Positions 45,753 to 56,321 of a stretch of DNA of 64,000 bases are shown here, in pieces (the first letter of the stretch is position 1; the number at the start of each line of letters is the position of its first letter). The DNA comes from Planctomycetota bacterium (GTDB lineage: Bacteria; Planctomycetota; Phycisphaerae; Phycisphaerales; SM1A02). The stretch is taken from assembly GCA_027618565.1 (NCBI GenBank), contig JAQCEQ010000004.1, positions 1 through 64,000 of the forward strand, in the 5' to 3' direction. The translations under genes and the position numbers were made by a program. The notes below the pieces were generated by a model, which did not search any database, was not told the DNA's origin, and saw nothing but the letters and a program-made list of their open reading frames with translations.

Positions 45753-46490
45753 TCAGTCGGTGGCGAACGACGGCTCGCGCTCACCAACTTCGCTGAAACG
45801 ATACCCAACGCCGCGGACGGTTTCGATGGAGGGGCCGATGTCGCCCAACTTGCGGCGGATCGCGGTGATATGCACGTCCACCGTGCGCGAAGAGAGGATC
45901 GTGTTGCGGCCGTGGACGGCCGCGATGATCTGGTCCCGGGTGCGCACGAATCCCGGGCGGCACGCGAGGTAGTGGAGCAGCTGGAACTCCGTAATCGTGA
46001 GGTCCGTGGGCTTCCCGTCGACGGTCACCAGATGCCGTCCAAGGTCGATGCAGAGCCGGCTGTCGTAGAGGGAGAGGCGGTCGGCGCGCACGCCAGGATC
46101 GCTCTCGCGCTTCACCCGTCGGAGGGCGGCTCGCACGCGGGCCACCAGCACCCGCGGGGAAAAAGGCTTTGTGACATAGTCGTCGGCGCCCGCCTCCAAC
46201 CCCGCGACGATGTCCGCCTCGGATCCCTTCGCGGTCACCATGATGATCGGCGTTGCCGCGGTCTCGGTCGCAGCACGCACTCGCTGGCACACCTGAAGTC
46301 CGGAGAGGTCGGGGAGCATCAGGTCCAGGAGGATCACGGTGGGCGGCGCGGCCTTGATCAGCACCAGCCCGCGCCGGCCGCTGCCCGCGATCTGGACGCG
46401 GAGCTTCATCTGCTCCAGGTGAAATCGAATGAGCTCGGCAATTTCCGGCTCGTCCTCAACGACGATGGCTGTTTCGATTCCTGTAGTCAC
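45753..46490 (-). CDS. phoB: Phosphate-regulon response regulator
   Basis: OmpR/PhoB-type regulator of 245 residues. The receiver has the acidic pair in AIVVEDEPEIAELIRFHLEQ, the phosphorylated Asp in VILLDLMLPDLSGLQ, the Thr in IIMVTAKGSEAD and the Lys in DDYVTKPFSPR. The C-terminal winged helix (LTITEFQLLHYLACRPGFVR, SSRTVDVHITAIRRKLG, IETVRGVGYRFSE) binds DNA. It is preceded after 47 bases by anmK on the same strand. A GTTCAGG half-site with a weak second copy lies at 46536-46553, at the end of anmK. Confidence 0.92.
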   Translation of the reverse strand: MTTGIETAIVVEDEPEIAELIRFHLEQMKLRVQIAGSGRRGLVLIKAAPPTVILLDLMLPDLSGLQVCQRVRAATETAATPIIMVTAKGSEADIVAGLEAGADDYVTKPFSPRVLVARVRAALRRVKRESDPGVRADRLSLYDSRLCIDLGRHLVTVDGKPTDLTITEFQLLHYLACRPGFVRTRDQIIAAVHGRNTILSSRTVDVHITAIRRKLGDIGPSIETVRGVGYRFSEVGEREPSFATD

Positions 46491-46537
46491 GGTGGGAATG
46501 GTGGCAGGGTCAGGTGGTCACGGTATGTGCGTTTCGT

Positions 46538-47728
46538 TCAGGTCGCGTGAGGGTCGGTCGATTCAGCGGCAGAAGGTCGGATTTCGGCGCCGTCGACAAG
46601 GTGGAACGAGCGTCGGCCGGTCACGCTGGCGAGCGTGACGCCGTGCAGCCCCCGGCAGGCACCGAGCACGGCCCACGCGGCGGACTCGCGGGCACGTGCT
46701 GGCACGCCGGCGGCGTCGGTGAAGTGCACGGGGATGCCGAGTCGTCGCTCGAGCTGCTGGATCAACACCGCATGCCGCGCACCGCCCCCGGCGACGAGGC
46801 AGTCGGCGGGCGTGGCGGCGCCGGTTCGTGCCGCGATTCGGTTGATCTGGTTGGTGATCGTGGAAGCCACTGCAACGGCGGCGGAAGCGAGGAGATCCGC
46901 TGTGCCGAGCGCCTGAACCTTTCCCGAGGCGAGGGCAGCGGCGACCGAGCGGCGAGCATCGCGCTCCGAGGAGGTGCCAAGCGAGCCTTCACCCGACGGG
47001 GTCAGCGTTGCGATGAGGTCCTCCACGAATGAAGCCTGCGGCGTGCCGCTCCCGGCCACGCTCCCGTCACGATCGAAGGGAGCGCCAAGAACCTCCCGGG
47101 ACAGTCCATCCAGGAACTGGCAGCACGCGCAGAGGTCGCCTCCCTGGACAAGCCCTGCCCCCGATGCGGCGTGTGCCGTTGCAGCAGGGAGCATCGTGAC
47201 ATTGGCAAAGCCACCCAGATTCAGGACGGCGCGTGGCGACGGTGCGCGCAGCAACACCCAGTCGGCAAAGGGTACGAGCGGCGCGCCCTGGCCGCCTTCG
47301 GCGAGATCAGCGGCGCGAAGGTCGTAGACAACGCGCGTTCGGAACGCCGCGGCAATCGACCAGGGGTCGCACAACGGCCACGACAAGGGCGGCGCATGCA
47401 CCAGCGTCTGCCCATGAAGCGCGATGAGGTCCGGCGTCCCGTGCCGGTCGACCAGTGGGCGGATCGCCTCGATCGTGGCGTGTGAGGCGTCGCGAGCCAG
47501 CAGCGCGAACTCGTGTGCGGCCAACGGGCGCTGTTCCCGAGCCATCCGAAGGCGCGTCCCGAGCGATTCGCCGCCCGACTGGCGGAGGGTTTCCAGCGAC
47601 ACCGACGCATCGTCGATGAATCGACCCGTCAGCGCGGCGGTGTCCACCTCCACCAGCGCAGCATCGACCCCGTCGCAGCTGGTGCCAGTCATGCATCCGA
47701 TGGCGCGGATCGGCGTGTTCTGGCTCAT
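46538..47728 (-). CDS. anmK: Anhydro-N-acetylmuramic acid kinase
   Basis: Recycles peptidoglycan fragments by phosphorylating and opening 1,6-anhydro-MurNAc. From ATG 47728 it has 396 residues. The ATP-binding N-terminus is AIGCMTGTSCDGVDAALVEV, ALHGQTLVHAPP and VVYDLRAADLAEGGQGAPLV (catalytic Asp and Arg region) follow, PRAVLNLGGFANVTMLP comes next, and DCLVAGGGARHAVLIQQLER closes the sugar kinase fold. It supports the presence of peptidoglycan turnover in this organism. It is divergent from the UDP-glucuronate decarboxylase gene across 36 bases. Confidence 0.9.
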   Translation of the reverse strand: MSQNTPIRAIGCMTGTSCDGVDAALVEVDTAALTGRFIDDASVSLETLRQSGGESLGTRLRMAREQRPLAAHEFALLARDASHATIEAIRPLVDRHGTPDLIALHGQTLVHAPPLSWPLCDPWSIAAAFRTRVVYDLRAADLAEGGQGAPLVPFADWVLLRAPSPRAVLNLGGFANVTMLPAATAHAASGAGLVQGGDLCACCQFLDGLSREVLGAPFDRDGSVAGSGTPQASFVEDLIATLTPSGEGSLGTSSERDARRSVAAALASGKVQALGTADLLASAAVAVASTITNQINRIAARTGAATPADCLVAGGGARHAVLIQQLERRLGIPVHFTDAAGVPARARESAAWAVLGACRGLHGVTLASVTGRRSFHLVDGAEIRPSAAESTDPHAT

Positions 47729-47764
47729 GGCGGCATTGTCCTCGACCGATAGACTTCCTGCCGT

Positions 47765-48736
47765 ATGCCAAAGCGAATCCTCGTGACAGGCGGAGCCGGG
47801 TTTCTCGGCTCCCACCTCTGTGAGCGGCTCCTAGACCAGGGCCACGAGGTCATCGCCCTCGACAACCTGTTCACCAGCCAGCGCTCCAACATCGAGCACC
47901 TCCTTGGGCAGACGCGGTTTGAATTCGTCCGGCACGATGTGACCGAGCCGTTCTCCTTTGAGGTGGACGAGATCTACAACCTCGCGTGCCCCGCGGCTCC
48001 GGGCCACTACCAATACAACCCGATACGGACCATGAAGACCAGCTTCATGGGAACCATGCACGCGCTCGGGCTGGCCAAGCGCGTGAGGGCGAAGATCCTG
48101 CAGGCGTCGACGAGCGAGGTCTATGGCGACCCCGAGGTGCACCCGCAGCCAGAGTCGTACCGCGGGCTGGTGAACCCGATCGGCCCCCGCGCCTGCTACG
48201 ACGAGGGGAAGCGTGCGGCGGAAACGCTGATGTTCGATTACCACCGCACGCACAAGGTGAAGATCAAGGTGGCGCGCATCTTCAACACCTACGGCCCTCG
48301 CATGCACCCGTTTGACGGCCGCGTGGTGAGCAATTTCATCCGTCAGGCCTTGGCGGGGGAGACCATCACGATGTACGGCGATGGCCTGCAGACGCGCTCG
48401 TTCTGCTATCGGGACGATCTCGTCGAAGCCATGATCCGGATGATGGAGACCGATGACTCCGTCACCGGCCCGATCAACATCGGCAACCCAGACGAGTTCA
48501 CGATCCTCGACCTGGCCAAGAAGGTCGTGTCGATCGCCGGATCATCAAGCAAGGTGGAGACTGGTCGACCGCTCCCGCCGGATGACCCCAAGCAGCGTTG
48601 TCCTGACATCTCGCTCGCGAGAAAAGTCCTGGGCTGGGAGCCGAAGATCAAGTTGGATGCGGGGCTCAAAAAGACCATCGACTGGTTCCGAACCGTCGAC
48701 TTCACGGGGGTCCGCGCGCCGACGCCAAACTATTGA
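47765..48736 (+). CDS. UDP-glucuronate decarboxylase (UDP-xylose synthase)
   Basis: Converts UDP-glucuronate to UDP-xylose with bound NAD. It has 323 residues of extended SDR type. The NAD motif is [20 protein letters not shown]; the active site is [20 protein letters not shown] (Thr/Ser, Glu) with the Tyr-Lys pair in [39 protein letters not shown] is the uxs-type specificity region, and [18 protein letters not shown] is usual. Soluble, without the membrane anchor of animal enzymes. The product could feed surface glycan synthesis. Confidence 0.9.
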   Translation: MPKRILVTGGAGFLGSHLCERLLDQGHEVIALDNLFTSQRSNIEHLLGQTRFEFVRHDVTEPFSFEVDEIYNLACPAAPGHYQYNPIRTMKTSFMGTMHALGLAKRVRAKILQASTSEVYGDPEVHPQPESYRGLVNPIGPRACYDEGKRAAETLMFDYHRTHKVKIKVARIFNTYGPRMHPFDGRVVSNFIRQALAGETITMYGDGLQTRSFCYRDDLVEAMIRMMETDDSVTGPINIGNPDEFTILDLAKKVVSIAGSSSKVETGRPLPPDDPKQRCPDISLARKVLGWEPKIKLDAGLKKTIDWFRTVDFTGVRAPTPNY

Positions 48737-48854
48737 CGCTTGGCCAAGTAAGAGTTATCGGACTAAGAGTGGCCGTCCTCGTGGGACTGGGGCACTAGGA
48801 CATGGAAAAACGGGGTCGAGTGAGTCAGGATGAAAATGTGAAGGTACTTTGGGG

Positions 48855-48882
48855 TTGACACCGAACAGATGTTCGGTATCCT
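48855..48882 (+). promoter_or_regulatory. recA promoter with embedded LexA box
   Basis: TTGACA at 48855-48860 and TATCCT at 48877-48882 are spaced by 16 bp and make a good sigma-70-type promoter. The spacer holds CCGAACAGATGTTCGG (48861-48876), a perfect-arm copy of the Gram-positive type SOS box CGAAC-N4-GTTCG. LexA bound there would block RNA polymerase directly. A second half-site CCGAACAG lies at 48891-48898. The recA start is about 56 bases downstream. Confidence 0.8.
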
Positions 48883-48937
48883 TACAAACACCGAACAGCC
48901 CGTTGGGCAGAAACACCATATACAAGGAATGGACACC

Positions 48938-50248
48938 ATGGCCATCAGCAAGGACGCCCCAATCTCGACCGTCACCCCCAAGAAGCCCGGAATCGCCGTG
49001 AGCTCGACTACAACAACAACGCCAACCGATCGTGGTGTGCGATTGGGTGGTTCAGTCTCCCCAGCATCCAACGAAACCAATTCCGTGAGCAAGTCCACCC
49101 CGTCATCCTCGTCTGCCGTGGAACCCAAGACTCCCTCAACCAGTGCTGCTGACGCCCACGCCACCGCAGGACTGTCCGAGATGGCGGGTGACCGAAAGAA
49201 CAGCGCGGGCATGGATAAGAAGGGCAAGTTGAAGGCACTTGAGGCCGCGCTTGGCCAGATCGAGAAGAACTATGGCAAGGGCGCCATCATGCGCCTGGAT
49301 GGCGAGAACATCCCGCGGATCCCCAGCGTCTCCAGCGGCACACTGAGTCTGGACCTCGCATTGGGCGGCCGAGGACTGCCGCGCGGGCGCATCATCGAGA
49401 TCTTTGGCCCAGAGTCGAGCGGCAAGACGACGCTCGCGCTGACGGTCTTGGCCAACGCGCAGCGATTGGGTGGGACGGCCGCCTTCATCGACGCGGAGCA
49501 CGCCTTGGATCCCTCGTGGGCTAAGCGCCTGGGCGTCAATGTGGATGACATGCTGCTCTCGCAGCCAGACACGGGGGAACAAGCACTGGAAATCTGCGAG
49601 ATGTTGGTGCGTTCCAATGCCGTCGACATTGTCGTCATCGATTCCGTCGCGGCACTCATTCCAAGAGCCGAGATCGAGGGCGAGATGGGAGACTCTCATG
49701 TTGGTCTCCAGGCTCGACTCATGAGCCAGGCACTCCGCAAGCTCACTGGCGCCGTCGCCAAGAGCGAGACCATCGTGATCTTCATTAACCAGCTTCGCGA
49801 AAAGATCGGGGTGATGTTCGGCAGTCCCGAGACCACCACCGGCGGCCGCGCACTTAAGTTCTATTCCAGCGTGCGCATCGACATCCGCCGCATTGGTGCC
49901 ATCAAGGACGGCGAGCAGAATGTCGGCAATCGTGTCCGCGCGAAGGTGGTGAAGAACAAGGTTGCGCCTCCGTTCCGCGAGGCGGAATTCGACATCATGT
50001 TCAATGAAGGCATCAGCGTCTCGGGTGATCTGGTGGACCTGGGAGTGACCGAAGGAGTGATTCAGAAGTCCGGCGCGTGGTTCGCTGCGGGCGACCTCAA
50101 GTTGGGGCAGGGACGTGAGGCGGCCAAGGAGTTCGTGCGCAACAACCCAGAATTCGCGGCGGATGTCCGAAGGAAGATCCTCGCCAAGCGATTCCCCGCG
50201 GCCAAGCAGGGCGCGACGCCGGCGCAGGGCGACGGGCTGAAGAACTGA
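48938..50248 (+). CDS. recA: RecA recombinase with N-terminal extension
   Basis: Strand-exchange protein and co-protease for LexA. From ATG 48938 (AAGGA nine bases upstream) it has 436 residues; an upstream in-frame ATG at 48869 lies inside the promoter and is not used. The first 90 or so residues are a Ser/Thr/Pro-rich extension without recognisable fold. The RecA core begins at [20 protein letters not shown], with Walker [20 protein letters not shown] near 156, Walker [17 protein letters not shown]1 [20 protein letters not shown], and L2 [20 protein letters not shown]. The C-terminus is shorter and less acidic than in E. coli. Expected to be DNA-damage inducible. Confidence 0.96.
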   Translation: MAISKDAPISTVTPKKPGIAVSSTTTTTPTDRGVRLGGSVSPASNETNSVSKSTPSSSSAVEPKTPSTSAADAHATAGLSEMAGDRKNSAGMDKKGKLKALEAALGQIEKNYGKGAIMRLDGENIPRIPSVSSGTLSLDLALGGRGLPRGRIIEIFGPESSGKTTLALTVLANAQRLGGTAAFIDAEHALDPSWAKRLGVNVDDMLLSQPDTGEQALEICEMLVRSNAVDIVVIDSVAALIPRAEIEGEMGDSHVGLQARLMSQALRKLTGAVAKSETIVIFINQLREKIGVMFGSPETTTGGRALKFYSSVRIDIRRIGAIKDGEQNVGNRVRAKVVKNKVAPPFREAEFDIMFNEGISVSGDLVDLGVTEGVIQKSGAWFAAGDLKLGQGREAAKEFVRNNPEFAADVRRKILAKRFPAAKQGATPAQGDGLKN

Positions 50249-50335
50249 ACGGCCGTCCGCCCCGTCCTTACGAACCGGCCTGGCGTTAGTTGAGTCATGG
50301 TCGTCCCGAGGTCGTGCTATGCTGCGCGGTTCGAC

Positions 50336-50421
50336 GCGGGTGTGGCGGAATTGGCAGACGCGCAAGATTCAGGTTCTTGTGGGAGTAAAATCCCGTGGAG
50401 GTTCGATCCCTCTCATCCGCA
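50336..50421 (+). tRNA. tRNA-Leu (anticodon CAG)
   Basis: An 86-base class II tRNA. The acceptor stem GCGGGTG pairs with CATCCGC (one G-U), the D-arm contains GGCGGAATTGGCAGACGCGC, the anticodon stem CAAGA/TCTTG encloses TTCAGGT (anticodon CAG, codon CUG), the long variable arm is GGGAGTAAAATCCC and the T-arm contains GGTTCGATCCC. The discriminator is A and CCA is not encoded. A TATGCT box 13 bases upstream may be its -10 element. A terminator follows directly. Confidence 0.95.
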
Positions 50422-50429
50422 TCTGAACG

Positions 50430-50470
50430 AGGCCCTGTTGAGCCGGTACGCCGGCTCACCGGGGCCTTTT
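50430..50470 (+). terminator. Rho-independent terminator after tRNA-Leu
   Basis: AGGCCCTGTTGAGCCG, a four-base GTAC loop, CGGCTCACCGGGGCCT and then TTT form a long interrupted stem (AGGCCC/GGGCCT outside, GAGCCG/CGGCTC inside). It would end the tRNA transcript. The gap up to 50574 then holds two imperfect copies of ACGGCGG(T/C)TCA without further known features. Confidence 0.8.
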
Positions 50471-50574
50471 CACACCGGCTCACGGCGGTTCACTAGGAAC
50501 CACGGCGGCTCAGGGTGAGTCACACCGTTTCATCTCGGGAGGTTGCCGAGGGGCCACGCAGCTAGCCTGCCCCC

Positions 50575-51873
50575 GTGCACACGCCAGCACTTGCCTCGAA
50601 GGGATTTGTGGGGTTCTGCGTCGTGCAGTTTTTCGGGGCCGCCAACGACAACATTCTCAAGCAGATCTTGCTCTTTTCTCTCGCCACGGGTGGACTGTGG
50701 GAAAACCGGCTCGGTCCCGGGAGCCAGGGGTATGTGGGACTGGCTCTCACCGTTCCGTTCGTCCTGTTCTCGCCGTGGTTTGGGCAGTTTTCGGACAAGT
50801 GGTCCAAGAGCCGGGTGACCTGGGCTGTCAAGGTCTGGGAAGTCCTCATCGCCCTCACGGCGTGGCTCGCATTTTTCCTTGGCGTTCCCTGGTTCGCGCT
50901 CCTGTGCATGGTGCTCCTCGCCACGCAGAGTGCGCTCTATGGCCCTGCGAAGTACGGCATCATCCCGGAGCTGGTGCGTCCCGACCAGCTTGGCCCGGCA
51001 TCGGGATTGGTCAACATGCTCACGAATGTGGCGATCATCGGCGGCACCGCGCTGGCTGGGCCGGTGGCCGCCGCCTACGGCAGGGGCGAGACTTGGGCTC
51101 CGGGACTCACGTTGTGCGTCGTTGCACTCATCGGGCTGGTGGGCTGCCTGGCGCTCCCACCCTTGCGCGCACATGCGCCATCGATCCAGATCCATCCCAA
51201 CATCGTTCCCTGCTTGGTCCGCAGCCAACTCGACCTCTTTCGCACGCCAGTGTTCCTGGTGGCCCTGATCGACGGGGGCTTCTATTTCATCGGCATGCTT
51301 GGAATCTTGGCGCTCCCGGACTTTCAGGCATCAAGCGCAGGAGGGCTCTCCATCGACCAGATCACGATTGCGCTGGTGGCGATGTCGCTGGCGGTTGGTG
51401 TCGGCGGCGTCCTGGCGGGATGGCTATGCCGCGCTCGGATTCGTCCCTCGCTGGTTCCGATCGGCTGTGTGCTCATGGCGCTGGGCTTTGGGGCCGTCGG
51501 GGCGTTCCCGATTCACCCGGTTCGCCTGTTGGCCTGGCTGGCGATTGGCGGGCTGGGGGCCGGCGCGGTCATCGTCGCCGTGCAGACCATGCTCCTCCTC
51601 ATGATCTCGCCGCACGAGCGGGGTCGTGTGCTTGGTGCCGTGAACACGCTCAGTTTCCTGTTCATGGCGGGAGCCAGCGTCCTCTACATCGGGCTGCGGC
51701 ACGAGTCCCTCGGTGGATTCTCTGCACAGCGCGTGTTCGTGGTGTGCGCCGTGCTGTCCGTACCAGGGCTCTTCGCAGCAGGCGCACTCACCCGCCGGCT
51801 CCGTGGGACACTGCGCATGCTCGAGCACGATCAGCCACCCTCGACGGGACTCAAGGCCCAAGCGCACGGATGA
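50575..51873 (+). CDS. LplT-like MFS transporter
   Basis: A 432-residue major facilitator protein with about 12 helices, starting at GTG 50575. LplT-type proteins flip lysophospholipids across the inner membrane. Family-like segments are CVVQFFGAANDNILKQILLF at helix 1, FGQFSDKWSKSRVTW in the loop 2-3, and ALYGPAKYGIIPELVRPDQL followed by ASGLVNMLTNVAIIGGTALA. No acyltransferase domain is fused, unlike in some relatives. The substrate is not proven. The stop overlaps the cysteine desulfurase start (ATGA). Confidence 0.82.
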   Translation: MHTPALASKGFVGFCVVQFFGAANDNILKQILLFSLATGGLWENRLGPGSQGYVGLALTVPFVLFSPWFGQFSDKWSKSRVTWAVKVWEVLIALTAWLAFFLGVPWFALLCMVLLATQSALYGPAKYGIIPELVRPDQLGPASGLVNMLTNVAIIGGTALAGPVAAAYGRGETWAPGLTLCVVALIGLVGCLALPPLRAHAPSIQIHPNIVPCLVRSQLDLFRTPVFLVALIDGGFYFIGMLGILALPDFQASSAGGLSIDQITIALVAMSLAVGVGGVLAGWLCRARIRPSLVPIGCVLMALGFGAVGAFPIHPVRLLAWLAIGGLGAGAVIVAVQTMLLLMISPHERGRVLGAVNTLSFLFMAGASVLYIGLRHESLGGFSAQRVFVVCAVLSVPGLFAAGALTRRLRGTLRMLEHDQPPSTGLKAQAHG

Positions 51874-53087
51874 ACTCGGTCTACCTGGACAACAATGCGA
51901 CCACGCAGCCGCTCCCAGAGGTGGTCGTGGCGATGCAGGAGTCACTCGCGCAATCGTGGGCCAATCCCTCCAGCACGCATCGCCCTGGACTGGCTGCCCG
52001 CCACGAGGTGGAGCGCGCACGGGCCAGTGTGGCAACGCTCCTCGGCTGTCCTGAAAAGTCGGTCGTGTTCACTTCTGGTGCGACGGAGAGTGTGGTGGCG
52101 GCGATTCTTGGAGCCTGGCGTGCGCACCAGAGTGTGTCACGCTCGGCACGCTCCAGTGGCGAGGTTGCGGGTGGCGTCATCCTGGTCGCCGCGACGGAAC
52201 ACGCCGCGGTCTTGGGTGCCGTCGAGACTGCGGAATCCCTGGGCGCGAGGGCGATTCGCGTGCCGGTCGGGATCGACGGACTGGTTGATCGGCATGTCCT
52301 GGAGCGGCTCCTTGGTGCCGAGCCCGTCGCGTGCGTCTCCATCGCGCTTGCGAACAACGAGACGGGCGTCCTCCAGCCTCTCGCGGAGCTCGTGCCGATC
52401 ATCCGCCGCGCAGCGCCCAACACGCTCATTCACACGGACGCCACGCAGGCCGTCGGGAAGGTCCCGGTCGACCTCGCCAGGCTTGGTGTGGACCTGCTCT
52501 CCTGCAGTGCGCACAAGTTCCATGGGCCCAAAGGCGTCGGGGCGCTGGCGATCCGCCCGGGTGTGGTGATCGAGCCGATGCTCCCCGGCGTGCAAGAGCG
52601 TGGCCGACGGGGCGGCACGGAATGCGTGCACAACATCGTGGGCATGGGAGTGGCCGCGGTCGCGGCGAGTGCGGCGATGGCAGATCCTTGTGGTTGCAGC
52701 CCACTGCTGCGGGATCGATTCGAGTCACGCGTCATTGGGACACTGCAATCCCGCATTCCCTCGATCCGCGTCGTGATCCACGGTGTGGCCTCTCCGCGGC
52801 TCTGGAACACGTCGTCGATCGGGTTTGAAGGACTGGAAGCCGAGTCGATCGTCTTGGCACTCTCGGAGCGTGGAATCGCCATCGGTGCCGGGGCGGCGTG
52901 TGCGAGCGGCTCGCTGGAACCGTCACCCGCGCTCCTGGCGATGGGCATTCAGGAGTCACTGGCGCACGGTTCGGTGCGCGTGAGTCTGTCCAGGTTTTCT
53001 ACCCGGGAGGAGATCGACCGATGCGCCGACTCCCTCGCCGAGGTCGTGGCAACGCTCGCGGATTCCTCTGGCGTGCTCCGGCGATGA
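51870..53087 (+). CDS. Cysteine desulfurase (IscS/NifS family)
   Basis: PLP enzyme that takes sulfur from cysteine for Fe-S clusters or tRNA thiolation. It has 405 residues. VYLDNNATTQPLPEVVVAMQ opens the fold, FTSGATESVVAAILGAW holds the cofactor loop, VSIALANNETGVLQPLAE and HTDATQAVGKVPVDLARLGV follow, SCSAHKFHGPKGVGAL carries the PLP Lys, and GAGAACASGSLEPSPALLAM holds the catalytic Cys in the loop typical of group I enzymes. No iscU or sufB is adjacent. It is translationally coupled to the LplT-like gene. Confidence 0.92.
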   Translation: MNSVYLDNNATTQPLPEVVVAMQESLAQSWANPSSTHRPGLAARHEVERARASVATLLGCPEKSVVFTSGATESVVAAILGAWRAHQSVSRSARSSGEVAGGVILVAATEHAAVLGAVETAESLGARAIRVPVGIDGLVDRHVLERLLGAEPVACVSIALANNETGVLQPLAELVPIIRRAAPNTLIHTDATQAVGKVPVDLARLGVDLLSCSAHKFHGPKGVGALAIRPGVVIEPMLPGVQERGRRGGTECVHNIVGMGVAAVAASAAMADPCGCSPLLRDRFESRVIGTLQSRIPSIRVVIHGVASPRLWNTSSIGFEGLEAESIVLALSERGIAIGAGAACASGSLEPSPALLAMGIQESLAHGSVRVSLSRFSTREEIDRCADSLAEVVATLADSSGVLRR

Positions 53088-53135
53088 TCCCGTGATGTCC
53101 GCTTGACGTGGCGGGGTTTTCCCTACGATGCTTGG

Positions 53136-54587
53136 ATGCGCCCAAGTTATTGCCGTCCGTTCTGGCCCACCCTCCTCGCCATGTTCGCCTTCTGCGCCGT
53201 CACCGCTTCTGCGGACCGCAGCGCGACGGCGGTACCGCAGTCGTCACAGCAGGGGCAGGGGCCGATTCCCGGCGCCAACGGAACCATGGACCTCAACTGG
53301 CTCCAGAACGAGATGACCAATTGGGGCGAGTGGGGTCGAATCGATCCGTGGGGATCGGTCTGGCGCCCACACGGCACGCCGTCGTGGTGGCAGCCGTACA
53401 CGCGTGGGCATTGGGCCTGGTGTTTCCCCGGCGGCGTCGTCTGGAGCGGCGATGAGCCGTGGAGTTGGCTCACTGACCACTACGGTCGATGGAACTACGA
53501 CCAAGAAGAGGGGTGGTACTGGATCCCCGACGACGAGTGGGCGCCGGCCTGGGTCTGCTGGGCGGGATGCGGGAAGTACGTCGGCTGGGCGCCGCTCCCA
53601 CCCACGAACCCGGCGAACTCGGGCACGGGCACCGACGGGGGCGGGCCAACCGACGCGAACCAGACCGTCCCCGCCGATGCCAACGGGATCTGCATGATTC
53701 CCGCTTGGGAGTGGAACTTCGTGGACCGCCAGCGACTTTCCAGCGGCGAGATGGCGCAGATCATCGTGCCGCGCGCCTCCAACGCCAACATGCTGGCTCG
53801 AAGCGTGCCACTGACCAACTTCACGCACGAGCAGGGGATCATCGGAAGCCAGCCGTTCAGCCCGGAGATGATCCGCCAGATCCCTGGCTGGTCGATCCCC
53901 GCAACGCCCGCGATCCTGGTCACCACTCCCGCACAAGCGCGGCAGACTCGGGTCAACGGGATGGTGCCGCTCTTCATGCCGGTTTTTTCGGGCTCGGGCT
54001 TCCCGATGCAGGAGCACTTCGATGGGAACCTCCCGCGCCACCCCAGCACGCTCCCCGACGATGGCGTGAACAACCCGTATGTCCCGGCGCCGCTGGAGCA
54101 GTGGAACCCGACGGCTCCGGCCGTGCCGCAGACACCGTGGGAACCGTACGCGCCGATTACTGCGCGGGCGCAAGCGGCAGAACCGGTCGCTCCCGTCCAG
54201 CCTCATGGCGGCGTCCAGCGCGCACAACCCGCCGAGCGCGCCCAGCCCGCGATGCCGGCCTCGGCGATGAACAATTACCTGCAGGAGCGCCAGCAAATGG
54301 AGGCGTTCCACCGCGGGCAGATGCAGCGGCTCCAGTTGTGGCAGGACTACGTCGGGCAGAATCAGCCTTATGGTCCGATGACCGACGAGCAGCGGGCGCA
54401 GGCGCAAGGCAGCGAGCGCGCCGAGTACATGCGCCAAGTTGCGCGGCAGCGGGACGCAGTCGATGGCCGCTATGACGGAGACAGCCCGTTTGGATTGGTC
54501 CCCTCAAACGCGGGACCTGCGCCGGGCGTCGCTGAAGAGGCGGGCGCCGGGTTCGCGGGTGGTGGCGGCGGCGCGGTCGGGAAGTGA
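53136..54587 (+). CDS. Secreted DUF6600-type protein
   Basis: A 483-residue exported protein (signal WPTLLAMFAFCAVTASA). Residues about 50-175 have the Trp-rich repeats of DUF6600: WWQPYTRGHWAWCFPGGVVW, DEPWSWLTDHYGRWNYDQEE, GWYWIPDDEWAPAWVCW and KYVGWAPLPP. The rest is Pro/Gln/Ala-rich with a helical segment (NNYLQERQQMEAFHRGQMQR) and a Gly-rich end. Function of the family is unknown; surface or envelope structure is a guess. ATG 53136 is chosen because the signal peptide begins there; a TTG at 53103 is upstream in frame. Confidence 0.75.
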   Translation: MRPSYCRPFWPTLLAMFAFCAVTASADRSATAVPQSSQQGQGPIPGANGTMDLNWLQNEMTNWGEWGRIDPWGSVWRPHGTPSWWQPYTRGHWAWCFPGGVVWSGDEPWSWLTDHYGRWNYDQEEGWYWIPDDEWAPAWVCWAGCGKYVGWAPLPPTNPANSGTGTDGGGPTDANQTVPADANGICMIPAWEWNFVDRQRLSSGEMAQIIVPRASNANMLARSVPLTNFTHEQGIIGSQPFSPEMIRQIPGWSIPATPAILVTTPAQARQTRVNGMVPLFMPVFSGSGFPMQEHFDGNLPRHPSTLPDDGVNNPYVPAPLEQWNPTAPAVPQTPWEPYAPITARAQAAEPVAPVQPHGGVQRAQPAERAQPAMPASAMNNYLQERQQMEAFHRGQMQRLQLWQDYVGQNQPYGPMTDEQRAQAQGSERAEYMRQVARQRDAVDGRYDGDSPFGLVPSNAGPAPGVAEEAGAGFAGGGGGAVGK

Positions 54588-54612
54588 ATCGCGGACGCCA
54601 CGGGAACCAGCC

Positions 54613-56253
<1,641 letters not shown>

Positions 56254-56321
56254 GGGGGTCGAAGCGTAACACCCGCCGCACCCGGCTTCGGGCAGGGAGG
56301 GTTCGTTAGACTGGCGTCCAC

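Noticed and set aside
46536-46553. Second Pho box ahead of phoB
   Set aside because: Only one GTTCAGG copy is good; the second (GTGAGGG) is weak and the site lies within the end of anmK coding sequence.
48869-48937. Earlier ATG start for recA
   Set aside because: This ATG lies inside the LexA box and promoter spacer; ATG 48938 has a proper ribosome-binding site.
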